Below the pieces are notes generated by a model, which saw only the letters and a list, made by a program, of their open reading frames with translations, searched no databases and was not told the origin of the DNA. Made by a program: the position numbers and the translations under genes. Positions 51,218-61,065 of a stretch of 64,000 bases of DNA are shown in pieces. Every line of letters starts with the position of its first letter. The stretch's first letter is position 1. The stretch is taken from contig CAJNDS010000247.1 in the NCBI GenBank assembly GCA_905221605.1, forward strand, positions 253,138-317,137. Reading direction: 5' to 3'. This DNA is from Symbiodinium natans (lineage: Eukaryota > Sar > Dinophyceae > Suessiales > Symbiodiniaceae).

Positions 51218-51289
51218 GTTGGTGGGCCAAATTGCGCCATCATCCTCAACTCGTACGCACGACTCGGGGCCTCTTTGCTACATTGCTGA
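51218..51289 (+). CDS. FASTK/RAP-like repeat exon
   Basis: After an AGCAG acceptor the frame reads VGGPNCAIILNSYARLGASL, matching the repeat unit at 50197. Stops at TGA 51287-51289. Confidence 0.45.
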   Translation, partial: VGGPNCAIILNSYARLGASLLHC

Positions 51290-51299
51290 GTTGCCATGC

Positions 51300-51465
51300 T
51301 CAAAGAGCCCAACACCCCTTAATCAAGGAACATACCTTAAATCATATTCATGATCCCTCAAGAATCTGCCGTAAGGTATGTTTCTCAAGTAAGGAATATA
51401 CCTCAAATCATAGCCAGGATATCTCGACAATCTACTGCAAGCTATAATTGGTGAATTAAGCGGGC
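51300..51465. mobile_element. family B element B4, extended
   Basis: AAAGAGCCCAACACCCCTTA start and two tandem AAGGAATATACCTCAAATCAT arms. Longer than B1-B3 with a decayed right end that abuts a CCCTAAA pair at 51466-51487. Confidence 0.6.
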
Positions 51466-51604
51466 CCCTAAACCCTAAACCCTAAAACCGTGCCTGCCTC
51501 TTTGGTGCTTGTGGCATTCGGCGGGTGAGACTGAGGAGTGCAACCCCGAGTTGTTCAAGGCCTTGTCGAGGCACGGCTCAGACAGAAATAAATACTAAGT
51601 GCGT

Positions 51605-51850
51605 GTGTATATATATATATATATATATTATAAGAGTATGATGATTTAAAAATACACGATATTATCATAGAATGATATTATATGAAAGTAAGTATAGTAC
51701 TTCGACAGTAAAATACCATATTGGTGTCATCACAGTAATAGAATAGTAAGATACTAGTCAGATAAAAACATGTATTGGCTATGATAATACTAGGAAACAA
51801 GAAAATGCAAAGAAAACGAGTAACATAATAACAATAAAACACAGCGTAAA
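51605..51850. other. TA microsatellite and AT-rich spacer
   Basis: TA run at 51607-51629 followed by AT-rich sequence without a reading frame. Confidence 0.8.
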
Positions 51851-51953
51851 GGGAACGATTGGCCGTGTGGAGGTCAGTGGTGCAAACGGAGCCAGGAAGC
51901 TTTCAGGTGCATCACATTAGCCAGGAGCTTGTCCACTTAGGGAGCTGTGCTTT

Positions 51954-51986
51954 GGGGTTTAGGGTTTAGGGTAAACCCTGAACAAG
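51954..51986. repeat. short inverted telomeric tract
   Basis: GGGGTTTAGGGTTTAGGG followed directly by TAAACCCTGAAC. Confidence 0.85.
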
Positions 51987-52026
51987 CATCTAAAACTGAC
52001 ATGGCAATCTCCACTTGCACGAGGCC

Positions 52027-52737
52027 TTGTGATGAATGCATTTGCCAAGTGCGCGGTGCTTGACTCGGAGCTGGTTCTGCTAAGAGCGGCACTGCTTGCA
52101 GAGGGATGCGGAGAGCAACCTGCGTGTAGCGTCGATCTGCTTGGCATAAGACGTTATATCAAGGTACACAAGGCACGCCTCAGTTTCAACGAAATTACTG
52201 CACGGCTGCAAGGAAGATGACACGCACAACAGGCAACGTGACATGAACATATTCACATATTGTTGAGCTGGTCAGGCTGAGTGGTAGGGCACTGGAAAGT
52301 CCTGCGATACTGTCGCACCAGCCATGAAATCCGCAATGGCACGCTTCACCTTCGCTACGATGCTCGCCCACAGCTTACCGGCTTACCGAGGGCAGTGCTC
52401 AGGTAACGCGGCGAAGGGAGTGCAGATACTTGTCCATGCAGCGACTCTGATGAGTTGAAAGGTGGTGTGCAGCAGTGAACAGCCCCTTGAGGAGTGCTTG
52501 CAAACTCTTGTGATGCCGTTCGGTCAAACATCATTAAGTGAACATGTCATTCGAGGACCTCATCTTCCTCAACACAACAGTGGGGTCGCAGTTGCTGAGG
52601 CGACGTTGCATGTCACGCCGAAGAACTCTAGCCGTCCAGCATTCGCAGACAGGTCAGCTTCTCACGCAGAGCTGCGATCTAAGATGATCCAAGCAGCCTC
52701 CGATCGTTTGGTTTTGCCATACGTCATTCTTCCCTAA
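52027..52737 (+). CDS. FASTK/RAP-like protein, 3' exons
   Basis: 52027-52161 reads VMNAFAKCAVLDSELVLLRA ... CSVDLLGIRRYIK with a GTACAC donor; the 'MNAFAK....ELV' unit matches the repeats at 50197 and 51218. 52324-52402 reads MKSAMARFTFATMLAHSLPA with a GTAACG donor. 52462-52737 reads SSEQPLEECLQTLVMPFGQT then NSGVAVAEATLHVTPKNSSR, ELRSKMIQAASDRLVLPYVI and TAA. RAP-type proteins act in organellar RNA metabolism. Whether this is the same gene as 50197-51289 is inferred. Confidence 0.5.
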
Positions 52738-52738
52738 G

Positions 52739-54995
52739 GCCATACTGGCAGCTGTCACCTCATTTCGTCACAGAACTGCCTGGCATGTGCGGTCCCACTA
52801 CAGCACGGAGCTTAAGTCGCTGTTATAAAAGCGCATCGAATATCAAAGGCTGTGTATTCTTCCAGGCGATCATGATTCTGAACGCTCTGGTTCCTCAGGG
52901 TCTTCCGGCTGCAGCAACGCCCTGAGACTGCAAAGAGCCGACTCAAGTGCTGAAAGGGAAGTTTTCAGATTTCAGACCGACTCAGACATCACCCTGCCCA
53001 GGTCTCTGACATGTACTCCTACCACTCCACCCACTTCTCGGAGGTATTGCAGTACTCAGATGACCTTGACAGAGTGATGAAGTTGCTTGCAAGGTCTACC
53101 GATATTGGGAGAGTCAGAACATCTGGAAGTCCGATGCGCGATGTATCAAGGCGCGGAGTGGTTGCGAACTCCGCTTCGCCTTTCTTTACCCCACCTCTTT
53201 CTGGCAGGAGCAAACAACTCCATGGCAAGGTTCACTTCAGCAGGCCGCGTAAGTGCTTGCCCCGACGATTCGGGGGATATTCGGGGGCTGGTTGCGAATT
53301 ACAAGGGGTTCCATGGAGTAGAAGCACTTCGAACGAACAAACCCCATCCGAGTTGGACAAAGCCTTGAGCGCTTCTGAAGATTTTATCAACCCTTCATGT
53401 CAGATTGGTGGCATGCTGCGCTGCCACGGTGCAGCGGCAACAGTCGCAACGGCCTCACACGCTCAGTGCTTCAAATGGGGGGTTTGCGATAATAAGGGGC
53501 CCCAAATATATATCCAAATAAAAAAATATTTATATACATATATATATATATATATCGTCCCCCAAGTAGTAGGATCCCCTTTTAACTAGGACCCCATTAA
53601 GGTGCCTCTAATTTCGGAAGCCCCAAACATGGATCCCGTACTCCACCCGGGCCATAGTGTAATGATACCCTAAGAGGAGGTTATAAAGTGACGATACCCA
53701 AAAAGGGGGCCATAATATAATTGTACGTACTAAAAGGGGGAGGGGGCATAATATGTAATGATATCTAAAAAGGGGGCCATAATCTAAAAAGGGCGCCATA
53801 ATATGTACTGATACCCTAAAAGCAGGCCAGAATATGTAATGATATCTTGAAAAGGGGAGGGCCAGAATATGTAGTGATACCCTAAAGGGGGGGGCCATAA
53901 TATGTAGTGATACCCTAAAAATGGGGGGGGGGGGGGGGGGCGTAACCTGTGTACTGGTACCCAGGTGGAAGCCTCCAAGTCCAGCCTGGAGCAGTTCCGC
54001 GAGACTCTTGTCCAGGCAGCCGGATGCAAGAGATTGTAGGCACTTGTCTATCAATCTTGCTGTGGTGCTTTTGAAGTTGTAGAGTTTTTGATGGGTTCTG
54101 TGCTGGTTCAGGGGACAGAAGTTAGAGAACTGACCAGATGTGGAATGCTTGGATTGTGAGACCGTTGCAAGCATGGCAGGCCTTCTCCGACAGCAGCAGG
54201 CTGAGGCCTAGAGCACACACCCCTTGGAGGTTTAGGTTCAGGGTTTAGGGTTTAGGGCTTAGGGTTTAGGGTTTAGGGTTTAGGGTTTAGGGTTTAGGGT
54301 ATAATTGGGTTGTGAGTCTGTCAGCCATCTAGTGGATCTGATCAGCTCACACTGGGGATTCCCGAAATTCGTGCTGCCCTGTGACAATAGCAGCTACGGT
54401 ACCCAAAAAGGGACCCCAATTTCGTAAACTGGCCAGGCTTGTGGGGATCAACTTCGACCGGAAGATGCTCGGCCAAAGAGGCAAGCAGACAGGGGGGGGG
54501 GGGGGGGGGGGGTGTTGCTCGAAACCAAAGTCCCCTTTTAGACACCTCTTTCATCCTTGAAAACAGGGCACCCCCAAAAAAGAAGAGATCAGAGCATACA
54601 CGAAAACCGAGCTTTTCAGGCGCCGGGCATCACAGCCCGATCGGCGCCTATGACCGGAAGTCGGATCGGGTGCTTGTGATGGATGTTGCCAGGCACAGCA
54701 TGGTCACGGAGGGACAAGATTCCTTGACGTGGATGGGCGCGGCAGACTCGTAGCTGCGGCACAGTCAGGTACAAGTATCCTCCTTTCTGGGCCGGGCTGC
54801 CGGACGTTTTTCTGGCCATGAACTCTACAGCACCTCGGCTCCCAAAGAAAGCCTTGGTCGCAGAGTCTCCAGCCTTTTAGGGAGCTTGAGCAAGAGCTAA
54901 GCAGCTGTGCACCAAGGAGCCAGAGGTCTTCTCAACTCCTCGAGGATACCTGGTGGCATCGGCGCCTGATGCACCAGGGAGCAACATGATCGTCT
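52739..54995 (+). CDS. phytochelatin synthase
   Basis: Exons in order: 52739-52802 (PYWQLSPHFVTELPGMCGPT), 52866 to about 52920 (AIMILNALVPQGLPAA), about 53002-53090 (VSDMYSYHSTHFSEVLQ), about 53405-53475 (IGGMLRCHGAAATVATASHA), 53965-54029 (VEASKSSLEQFRETLVQAAG), 54437-54480 (LVGINFDRKMLGQRG), 54620-54692 (AGHHSPIGAYDRKSDRVLVM, DVA), 54769 to about 54815 (RYKYPPFWAGLPDVFLAMNS) and 54905-54995 (TPRGYLVASAPD). This matches the papain-like phytochelatin synthase fold: catalytic Cys in MCGPTT, His in GHHSPIGAY, Asp in VLVMDVARYKYPP. It makes phytochelatins from glutathione for heavy-metal detoxification. Clean joins use GC-AG introns (52803-52865, 54481-54619, 54693-54768) and apparently GA-AG (54030-54436). 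The N-terminal start exon and the 53.1-53.4 part are unresolved. Confidence 0.85.
53476..53625. mobile_element. family A TIR element A12
   Basis: TGGGGGGTTTGCGATAATAA against the inverse of TGGGGCTTCCGAAATTAGAG. AA on both flanks. It contains an internal TA microsatellite (53506-53556). Lies in a phytochelatin synthase intron. Confidence 0.75.
53640..53945 (+). repeat. minisatellite, about 30-33 bp unit
   Basis: About nine copies of a unit like GGGGCCATAATATGTAGTGA + TACCCTAAAA, increasingly regular to the right and ending in a 15-20 bp G run. It fills the intron before the exon at 53965. Confidence 0.85.
54230..54300 (+). repeat. interstitial telomeric tract TTTAGGG
   Basis: Nine units, inside the phytochelatin synthase intron 54030-54436. 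Confidence 0.95.
54353..54435. mobile_element. family A TIR element A13
   Basis: TGGGGATTCCCGAAATTCGT against the inverse of TGGCCAGTTTACGAAATTGG. Its last base A plus the following G supply the intron's 3' AG. The left flank shows no matching duplicate. Confidence 0.7.
54491..54513. repeat. poly-G run in a phytochelatin synthase intron
   Basis: More than 20 consecutive G within the 139-bp intron 54481-54619. Confidence 0.95.
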
Positions 54996-55261
54996 AGTTT
55001 GTGTAACATCGGCATGACCCACAGTTGCATTGTATAGCACTTGCTTTCCATGTCTGTGAGCTTTTGCTCTCTTTTCCAGGGCGTGCGGCCTTTGGGCACG
55101 CAGGCATCCTGAAAGGAGCTTAAGCCTTCTCAAGCCGGTCCTTCGAATGAGGAATCTGGCTTCCTTATCAGGTCCCTCCAATGTACAGAGTCGCAAACGG
55201 AGCTCAGCAGCCGAATGAAAAGCATGTCAATGGAAAGTATGAAGCATGCACAAGTCTGACA

Positions 55262-55338
55262 CAAGAAGTATCATCATCATCACCAGCATCATCATCATCA
55301 TCATCCTCATCATCCTCATCATCATCATCATCATCATC
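55262..55338. repeat. TCA trinucleotide microsatellite
   Basis: Over 20 TCA units with a few TCC/GCA variants. It would encode poly-Ser in one frame, but the surrounding frame is not supported as coding. Confidence 0.9.
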
Positions 55339-55449
55339 ACGGCGCTCTGGGCTGCCATGCGTCCAGGTGCGGAAGAGCCAGACGCAGCCCCTGCGAGCAG
55401 TTGAGAATCCGTCTCCGCAGTTGCTGTTGCGGATGCGGGCCTGGCCAGG

Positions 55450-56110
55450 ATGCATGTCCTCGGTGACATCCTGGTGTCAAGGCTGCCTGATGCTTGGGGC
55501 GGTTTTGGGGCCATTCGCGATGTGTACCCTGTGGTTTTTGGGGATTATAAGACGTGCCAGGACCGACGAGCTCACACCTCAAAACGTGAGCAACATCGTG
55601 CATGCCTTCTCCAGGCTATCCTGTCCGGTGCCTACTTTTGAAACCCGGATGCTGCGGAGCCCAAAGTGCTGAGCCGAGGCTACAATGTTCGGCTGTTTCA
55701 GAAGCTGGTCACGCGAGCCCCGGCCCCCAGCCTTCAGCCCTCAGCATCCTGCAATGGTTTGAATCGCGCAAGGTGGCATCTGAGGACTTGCAAGCCTACA
55801 AGCTTTACGAACTGGGGGTACTACGCTCAACGCCGGAGAGCAGCGGAGAGCGCTGCCAGGGAAAACGGCAGTGAAACTGCCTCTGCGGCCCTGCGCCTGA
55901 GGTTCTTTGCCACAACTTGGCCAAGTTGCGGTCTGGTGGGCCAACGCAGAGTTCTCAGATTGACCACATTGACACCCGCTGAGATCCAAAAAGGAAATGC
56001 GCCCCCCTGACTGCAAGGGTGTATGGTGCCATGTTCGGGGAGTTGGCAAGACGGCCTTCAGAGGTCCGAGAAGCCGAAAAGCATCAGCACATGTGTGGGT
56101 CACGTGGGTG
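55450..56110 (+). CDS. FASTK/RAP-like protein exons
   Basis: Blocks: 55450-55550 (MHVLGDILVSRLPDAWGGFG), 55563-55672 (DELTPQNVSNIVHAFSRLSC then PVPTFE), about 55687-55740 (NVRLFQKLVTRAP), about 55740-55800 (ILQWFESRKVASEDLQAYKL), 55876-55982 (GPAPEVLCHNLAKLRSGGPT) and 56014-56110 (ARVYGAMFGELARRPSEVRE then EKHQHMC). 'L.PQNVSNI.HAFSRL.....F' is the characteristic repeat of FASTK/RAP-type organellar RNA proteins. The last exon runs into a family A element whose leading T, after G, forms a GT. Confidence 0.5.
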
Positions 56111-56232
56111 AGGTTGCGAAAATTATGGGGCCACCTTCTTCTTGAGGGGATCCCGCAGGATGAAAGTATTGTGGTCCCCAAACCCGAAGCCCTAAACTCC
56201 CTAGGGCCCCTATTTCGGGAACAATATCCTGA
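56105..56232. mobile_element. family A element A14
   Basis: Left TGGGTGAGGTTGCGAAAATT then ATGGGGCC, mirrored by GGCCCCTATTTCGGGAACAA. The right terminus is decayed; the interior contains CCCTAAA-like bases. Confidence 0.6.
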
Positions 56233-56306
56233 AAACACCCCTGGTGTAAACTTTGGGGCCCTCAACGCTATTTTGGGGAAAGAAGGTCTCCTTGAAAAGT
56301 TGGTGG

Positions 56307-56417
56307 GTTGGGATGTTCCCCCTGTTCCTAACAGTCCTTATAATGGGTGGGGGGGGGGTACTACAGTCCCGATTAAGATCGATTAGGGAGAGTTCGTATG
56401 AGGGGGAACATCCCAAC
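56307..56417. mobile_element. family C TIR element C4
   Basis: Perfect 17-bp termini GTTGGGATGTTCCCCCT and its inverse, then CTAACAGTCCTTATAATGGG inside. It abuts the CCCTAAA tract at 56416. Confidence 0.8.
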
Positions 56418-56514
56418 CCTAAACCCCTAAACCCTAAACCTCTAAACCCTAAACCCCTAAACCCACAATCCCCCCGAAACCCCTAAACCCTAAACCCCGA
56501 AACCCTAAACCCTG
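56416..56514 (-). repeat. interstitial telomeric tract CCCTAAA(C)
   Basis: About twelve CCCTAAA/CCCCTAAA units with one CCCACAATCCCC gap. Confidence 0.95.
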
Positions 56515-56734
56515 GTTTGGAGAAAGAAGGTCTCTGGTGGGCCCCTAAAGGGGGCCAAAAATTGCCATCGCGGTTGCGAGGCCTGGGAGCCAAAGGCTGT
56601 CGCACAGGCCGGGGCCCCGGTCGCCTGAATTTTGTCCCTTGGGGCTTTTTGGGTTTTGGAGGGTTTTTTGGGGCCTTTTGGGGTTTTAGGGCTTCTAGGG
56701 TTTTTTAGGCATGTTTAAGGCTTCTTTCTGCCCT

Positions 56735-57240
56735 GGCAGACCGCAAGCTGAAGAGGATCCACCTCCACCTAGCATCCTCCAGCTATCTAGGGTTTAGGGT
56801 TTAGGGTTTAGGAATGTTTAGGGTTTAGGGTCTAGGGTTTAGGGTCGTGGCTCAAAAGGTGCTGGATGCGATGAGGCGTCGCAGCGCGTTCAGCTAGAGG
56901 CTCAGATAGCCTCAGTCAGGATGCAGAGGCATTAGGCAGGTGATGGCACATGTAGAAGCATCGCAACATATCACAACACCAGGTCACGAGCCGCTACTGG
57001 CTGGAGCCTGAGCACCCTAAATGCTTCTGTGAGCTTGCTTGCTGGTTCTGTTTAACAGGTTACATCATCTTGAAGCAGTCATGAAGGCCGTAATGAAGGT
57101 GTTGCATGGTGCTGCCGCCCCTTGTTCATGCACGGGCCCTCGCAGCACACTCTGGCCAAAGCTGCTCTCTGTAAGCACCCTCTGTCGCCACAACATTCGG
57201 CTTCTTGCGGCACACTTACAGCTCTCTGGGACTTGAACGA
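56735..57240 (+). CDS. small hypothetical exons
   Basis: 56738-56790 reads DPQAEEDPPPPSILQLS, 56846-56897 reads VVAQKVLDAMRRRSAF, and 57039-57236 reads LEAVMKAVMKVLHGAAAPCS then LCRHNIRLLAAHLQLSGT with TGA. The first two are separated by a TTTAGGG tract. Could be 5' exons of the S51-like gene. Family unknown. Confidence 0.3.
56789..56846 (+). repeat. interstitial telomeric tract TTTAGGG
   Basis: Six to seven units with one break, lying between two small exons. Confidence 0.95.
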
Positions 57241-57371
57241 AGCATGACGAAACTCTCGTGGAAGAGTCAGACGGCGTCTAGGCGTGTTTTGTCCATGGCA
57301 TGCCTTGCAGCGAGACTGTCCTCTGGCGCACTGTCGTATGACGCAACTTTGCGGCGGCGACAGCTGTTGCT

Positions 57372-60267
57372 GTGTGGACAGTTGCTTCCAGGCTGTCCAA
57401 TTCAACAGCTTGTTCCGTGGCGAATGAGTTGAAAGGTTTGCCTCTTACGTGTTTGCGTGCCAAGGCTATTTGGCTCAGCAGTGCTTTGGCCATTGGCACC
57501 AACAGCCGGAACGCTTCCGCGCTGTTTTGCCAACTCACCACACACCCGAAGATCTCAGAAGGAATTTGCAAGCAAACGCGACTGCGCCGCTTCGGCCATT
57601 CCAGTACTCTTGGCATCAAGAATCTAGGTAGGTGTTTGGCATATTTGTTATATTTCACTTATTATTGGGTTTATGTATCGCATTGAAGAGTATTATTTTC
57701 AAAGGATTTCAGGAACCATCCGAATCCGAGGAATAGATCCGGCAGATACAGAGGGTATTCTGCAGATCCCGGACGTTGGTGAAGGCCCCAGGCTGGCCTA
57801 CATCGGGACCGCACGAACGGCACCACGTAAGGACTCAGACCCTTAGAAAAGTAGAGTAGATAGCCTTTAACCTTTTTGGGGTAGTAGAATTCCTATCTAA
57901 TCTCCAAGGTAAACCTTTAGTTTTCTAGGCTACTAGACAACTAAGGACCGACCTTTGAAAGATCAGCGCAAGAAACGCCGGTACGAAGCACGGCATCGCT
58001 GCAAGCTTCTGGGTGAAGCTCTGGCAGCATCGAGCGTGGACCACATCTTCCTTGAGGACCTCCTACCCCCACCCGACTCAAGGTTTAGGGTTTAGGTTTT
58101 AGGGTTTAAGGTTTAGGGTGGCAAGCTGTGCTTGACACAAAATGCCACCAGGACATGGCCAAGGATGCCAAAGAAGGCCGCACGGGCTCTCAACTGTTGG
58201 ATCAATTAGAAAAAGCCAAAGGCTGGTTTCGACAAACCGGAATCCTTTCGAAAGACTCGGTGCTAACTGGGTCCCTAAACCCTAAACCCTAAACCCTAAA
58301 CCCTAAACCCTCTCATGGGTAAGTGTTGACGAGCTGACATCGACCAGCTCACAGAATCAGCCACTGGCATCCAATCGAAAGCATGCATGCTGAAACTACT
58401 CTCACGCGCTCATGTTTGGTACGGCTACCTGACCGTCTTGAATCGAAGTGATGGCCCTGGTTGAACATCTTTTTGCCGAATCTGCACGAGGTTCAAAAGA
58501 GAAGCTAACCATGGCTCTGAAGACGGCTCTTGGAAACGATGGCCGAGGAATTCTCTACATCGATGGTGGCAATACATTTTGGCTTCCTGGTTGATGTGAC
58601 AGTTGATGGTGTCTGAGGTGCTTGTGTGTAGATGTGGGCATGTGATAAGACATGAAGGCAGATCCCAGTCCTCGGCACTCACATACTCCATTCTTGCCCG
58701 GGCTGCGATGGTCGATCAATTTACAGGCATGCTGACCGAAGACCAGTGAAGGTGAGTTATTCAAGCCCGCAGCGGCGTAGTTCTTACGATTGTTCTGTGT
58801 CATGGTTACATATTGTTATTTCTGGCTGCGTATGGCTACGTGTTGCTGTGTATTGATACTCCTGCAATCGTTGCTACGTTTGTTGTTGGTTGTTATTGTT
58901 GGTTTGGAGTGTATTGCATCGTTGCTGCTACTGTTGTTATTCCTGCTGCGGTTGTTCTTACCAGTACTATCATCATGAGTTTTCGTAATTGTTAGTTGCT
59001 ATCCTTTGCGCTGACCTCTATGCCGAGGCTTTGGTTTCATGCGCCGCTTGATCGCACCAAACTTCATCTAAACCCTAAGCCCTAAGCCCTAAACCTTAAG
59101 CCCTCAACCCTAAATCGATTTCACACCCCGAGGAGACGAGCAGGCTTGTCCGCTGCATTGCGAGAACTTCGCGGTTCAACATCCTTTGTGTACCTGGGAC
59201 TCAATTGCCCTGCCTGGATTGGCCCAAGGAAAGGCCGTAGATGTTCATCCGACAGGACCACATCATTGTGCGCACCACAGAACTACCTACTTTTTTTCGT
59301 CGCTTAGCTAATACACACACACCCATCCACCCACGCACGCACGCACGCACATGGCAGGTTCAGGTCGTCACGAAGGATCCAAGTGGTGAGCTTCGTTCAA
59401 AAGAGGGCCAGAAGGGGTTTTGGCCCTAAGGTGGCTGGGCTTCCAAAGGCCAACGCCCACTTGGCTTGGGGTTTTGTAAGGTGGGGGTGTACGGGATGCG
59501 GGCAGAATCTTCGGAGGGGAACGCGTGATACCCACTCCTGCATGTTTGTATTTCCTTCGTGCGCATGCCGCTCCCACTCCCCGACCTCACAGCTTCCACG
59601 GTTGCACCCTTTTGCCGCCCATCCATGCAAATCCACTTGTTATTTTTTTAGCTGCAGGTACCCTAAACCCTGAACCCTAATAAAAGTACCGTGTGAGGTA
59701 CGTTGGTGTCTCCGCGGGTGCCATACTGTGTGGCAGGACTTGCAACACAGCATACTGGAAAGGTTGGGATGATCCAACCGTGGTTCCCAGCGAGTCCCTG
59801 CCTCAAAACCTTGAGCTTTGGAATGCATTTGCTGTGTGCCTCACCCAGAAAGCTCATGTCACGTGTATACATCTTTTTAGGGGAAGCTCCATGGGGAGCG
59901 CCGGGGGGACTTCTATTCCTTAGAGTAATCCTGCAGGGCCCAATTGAAACCCTACTTCGTACATGGGTTCCTTAGGGCCTAGGGTTCCATGGGCAATCAT
60001 GGGCAAGAAGAATCGCGCAGAAACGAGGATGGCCTTGGACTCATCGATGAAGCCGTTTTCCCACATCACGGACCGCAGTGGGAGGAAACAGTGGCATGGT
60101 CTTGATTCACGAAAAGAAAGGGGCACCGTGCTTGTTATCAGGTGCTCATGGGCCCTTTGTACTGTGCAGTTGAGGTCAGCCGCTGTGTTGGGACTTTGCC
60201 GCCGAACTGCCCACTGCTCTGCATCAATGACGAAGAGAAGAAGCTTCTCCATGGAACCGTAAAGTGA
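57372..60267 (+). CDS. peptidase S51 / dipeptidase E-like protein, many exons
   Basis: Exons: to 57627 (STLGIKNL, donor GTAGGT), 57713-57826 (GTIRIRGIDPADTEGILQIP then EGPRLAYIGTARTAP), 57962-58082 (QRKKRRYEARHRCKLLGEAL then SSVDHIFLEDLLPPPDS), 58126-58270 (AVLDTKCHQDMAKDAKEGRT then EKAKGWFRQTGILSKDS), about 58452-58589 (TMALKTALGNDGRGILYIDG, GNTFWLP), about 58657-58749 and 59112-59228 (HPEETSRLVRCIARTSRFNI, placement uncertain), 59698 to about 59840 (YVGVSAGAILCGRTCNTAYW, KGWDDP), 60021-60098 (NEDGLGLIDEAVFPHHGPQW) and about 60174-60267 (NCPLLCINDEEKKLLHGTVK, TGA). GGNTFWL, the nucleophile elbow GVSAGA, FPHH and a final LxxxDE strand, in this order, are the S51 layout; Ser in VSAGA would be catalytic. 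The first two joins are phase-exact GT-AG. Middle joins do not resolve to canonical sites. Confidence 0.65.
57838..57960. mobile_element. family D element in an S51-gene intron
   Basis: CCTTTAACCTTTTTGGGGTA and AGTAGAATTCCTATCTAATC blocks, with CTAGAAAAGT/TTTTCTAGG-like arms. Same core as the 8946 element. It fills the intron 57827-57961. Confidence 0.5.
58083..58119 (+). repeat. telomeric tract forming an intron start
   Basis: GTTTAGGG-type units begin exactly at the end of the exon ...CCCGACTCAAG. Confidence 0.9.
58272..58312 (-). repeat. interstitial telomeric tract CCCTAAA
   Basis: Five to six perfect units directly after the exon ending near 58270 (donor GTCCCTAAAC). Confidence 0.95.
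59069..59113 (-). repeat. degenerate telomeric tract CCCTAAG
   Basis: CCCTAAG/CCCTAAA/CCTTAAG/CCCTCAA units before the 59112 exon. Confidence 0.85.
59659..59683 (-). repeat. short telomeric tract near an acceptor
   Basis: CCCTAAACCCTGAACCCTAA ends about 18 bp before the GTGTGAG acceptor of the VSAGA exon. Confidence 0.85.
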
Positions 60268-60288
60268 TGGGCATGTAGCCACATGATC

Positions 60289-60504
60289 AAATCATGTGCT
60301 GCGGACGGACGGGAGTGCCACAGCAAAAGTGAAAGCAAATACGCTTTAGAGCATCAGGGCTTCACACCCTCAAGCCGCTGCACTCCGAAGAATCCCACGG
60401 CAAGCGCCTGTAAGGATAGGACAGAGATCAACAGCAAAGAGGTCGCAGAGAAGCCAGCAAGAAGTAGCTCCAGTCTGCAAGCCTTAAGTGTCCTGAATGG
60501 TTAG
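60289..60504 (+). CDS. hypothetical exon or small gene
   Basis: Frame CAADGRECHSKSESKYALEH, GFTPSSRCTPKNPTASACKD and RTEINSKEVAEKPARSSSS, TAG 60502-60504. Polar and Cys-containing; begins about 20 bp after the S51-like stop. No family recognised. Confidence 0.4.
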   Translation, partial: KSCAADGRECHSKSESKYALEHQGFTPSSRCTPKNPTASACKDRTEINSKEVAEKPARSSSSLQALSVLNG

Positions 60505-60937
60505 CTGTGTCGGAGTTGCTTTTTTCGTTTGTGTTTGCAAGGAACCTAAACAGCCCGGCTTTGTTCAAGCGGCCCTAAAGCCTGGTTGTCGCCATTCGCC
60601 TTTGCTTGTGGACCTATTGGATATGCCAGCGCAATCTGAGAGACGGAAGCCCTGAGCTCTCCTCATCTTGGCTTGTTCCTGGACATGACCCTGAACCCTA
60701 AGCCCTAAATGCACATGAGGGTTCAGGTAGTCGAAGTTCGGGTTTGGAGTCCAAGCCTATCCTTGACAATATGGGCCCTTCTGGGGTCTCTTCACTCAAG
60801 TCTGTTTGCGGCATAGAATAGAAGACTCGAATTAAGCAAATTCAAGTTCAACCCCGCACTAGCCACCCTCCCCTTTTGAAGGCAGACTGGATCCGGTGAG
60901 GGAAGCCAGATCAAGTGCGTGTACGTGTGCATAGATC

Positions 60938-60964
60938 AACAAATATATATATATATATATATAT
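60938..60964. repeat. TA microsatellite
   Basis: Uninterrupted TA run of about 26 bp. Confidence 0.95.
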
Positions 60965-61065
60965 AAGTAGGGTGCCCCCCCCCATGTACCTACCATGTTT
61001 TGCTTATTTGGTTGATTTGTTTTGTCTCGACGGTTTCGATTTTCGGTATTCTGCTCACGCGAACG

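Noticed and set aside
53608-54174. A 188-codon minus-strand ORF
   Set aside because: Most of it translates the minisatellite (repeated YHYI and WPP blocks) and overlaps a phytochelatin synthase exon on the plus strand.
58545-58595. Walker-B-like reading (GRGILYIDGG) suggesting an AAA+ ATPase
   Set aside because: The following NTFWL and downstream VSAGA and FPHH fit the S51 layout better, and no Walker A is present.
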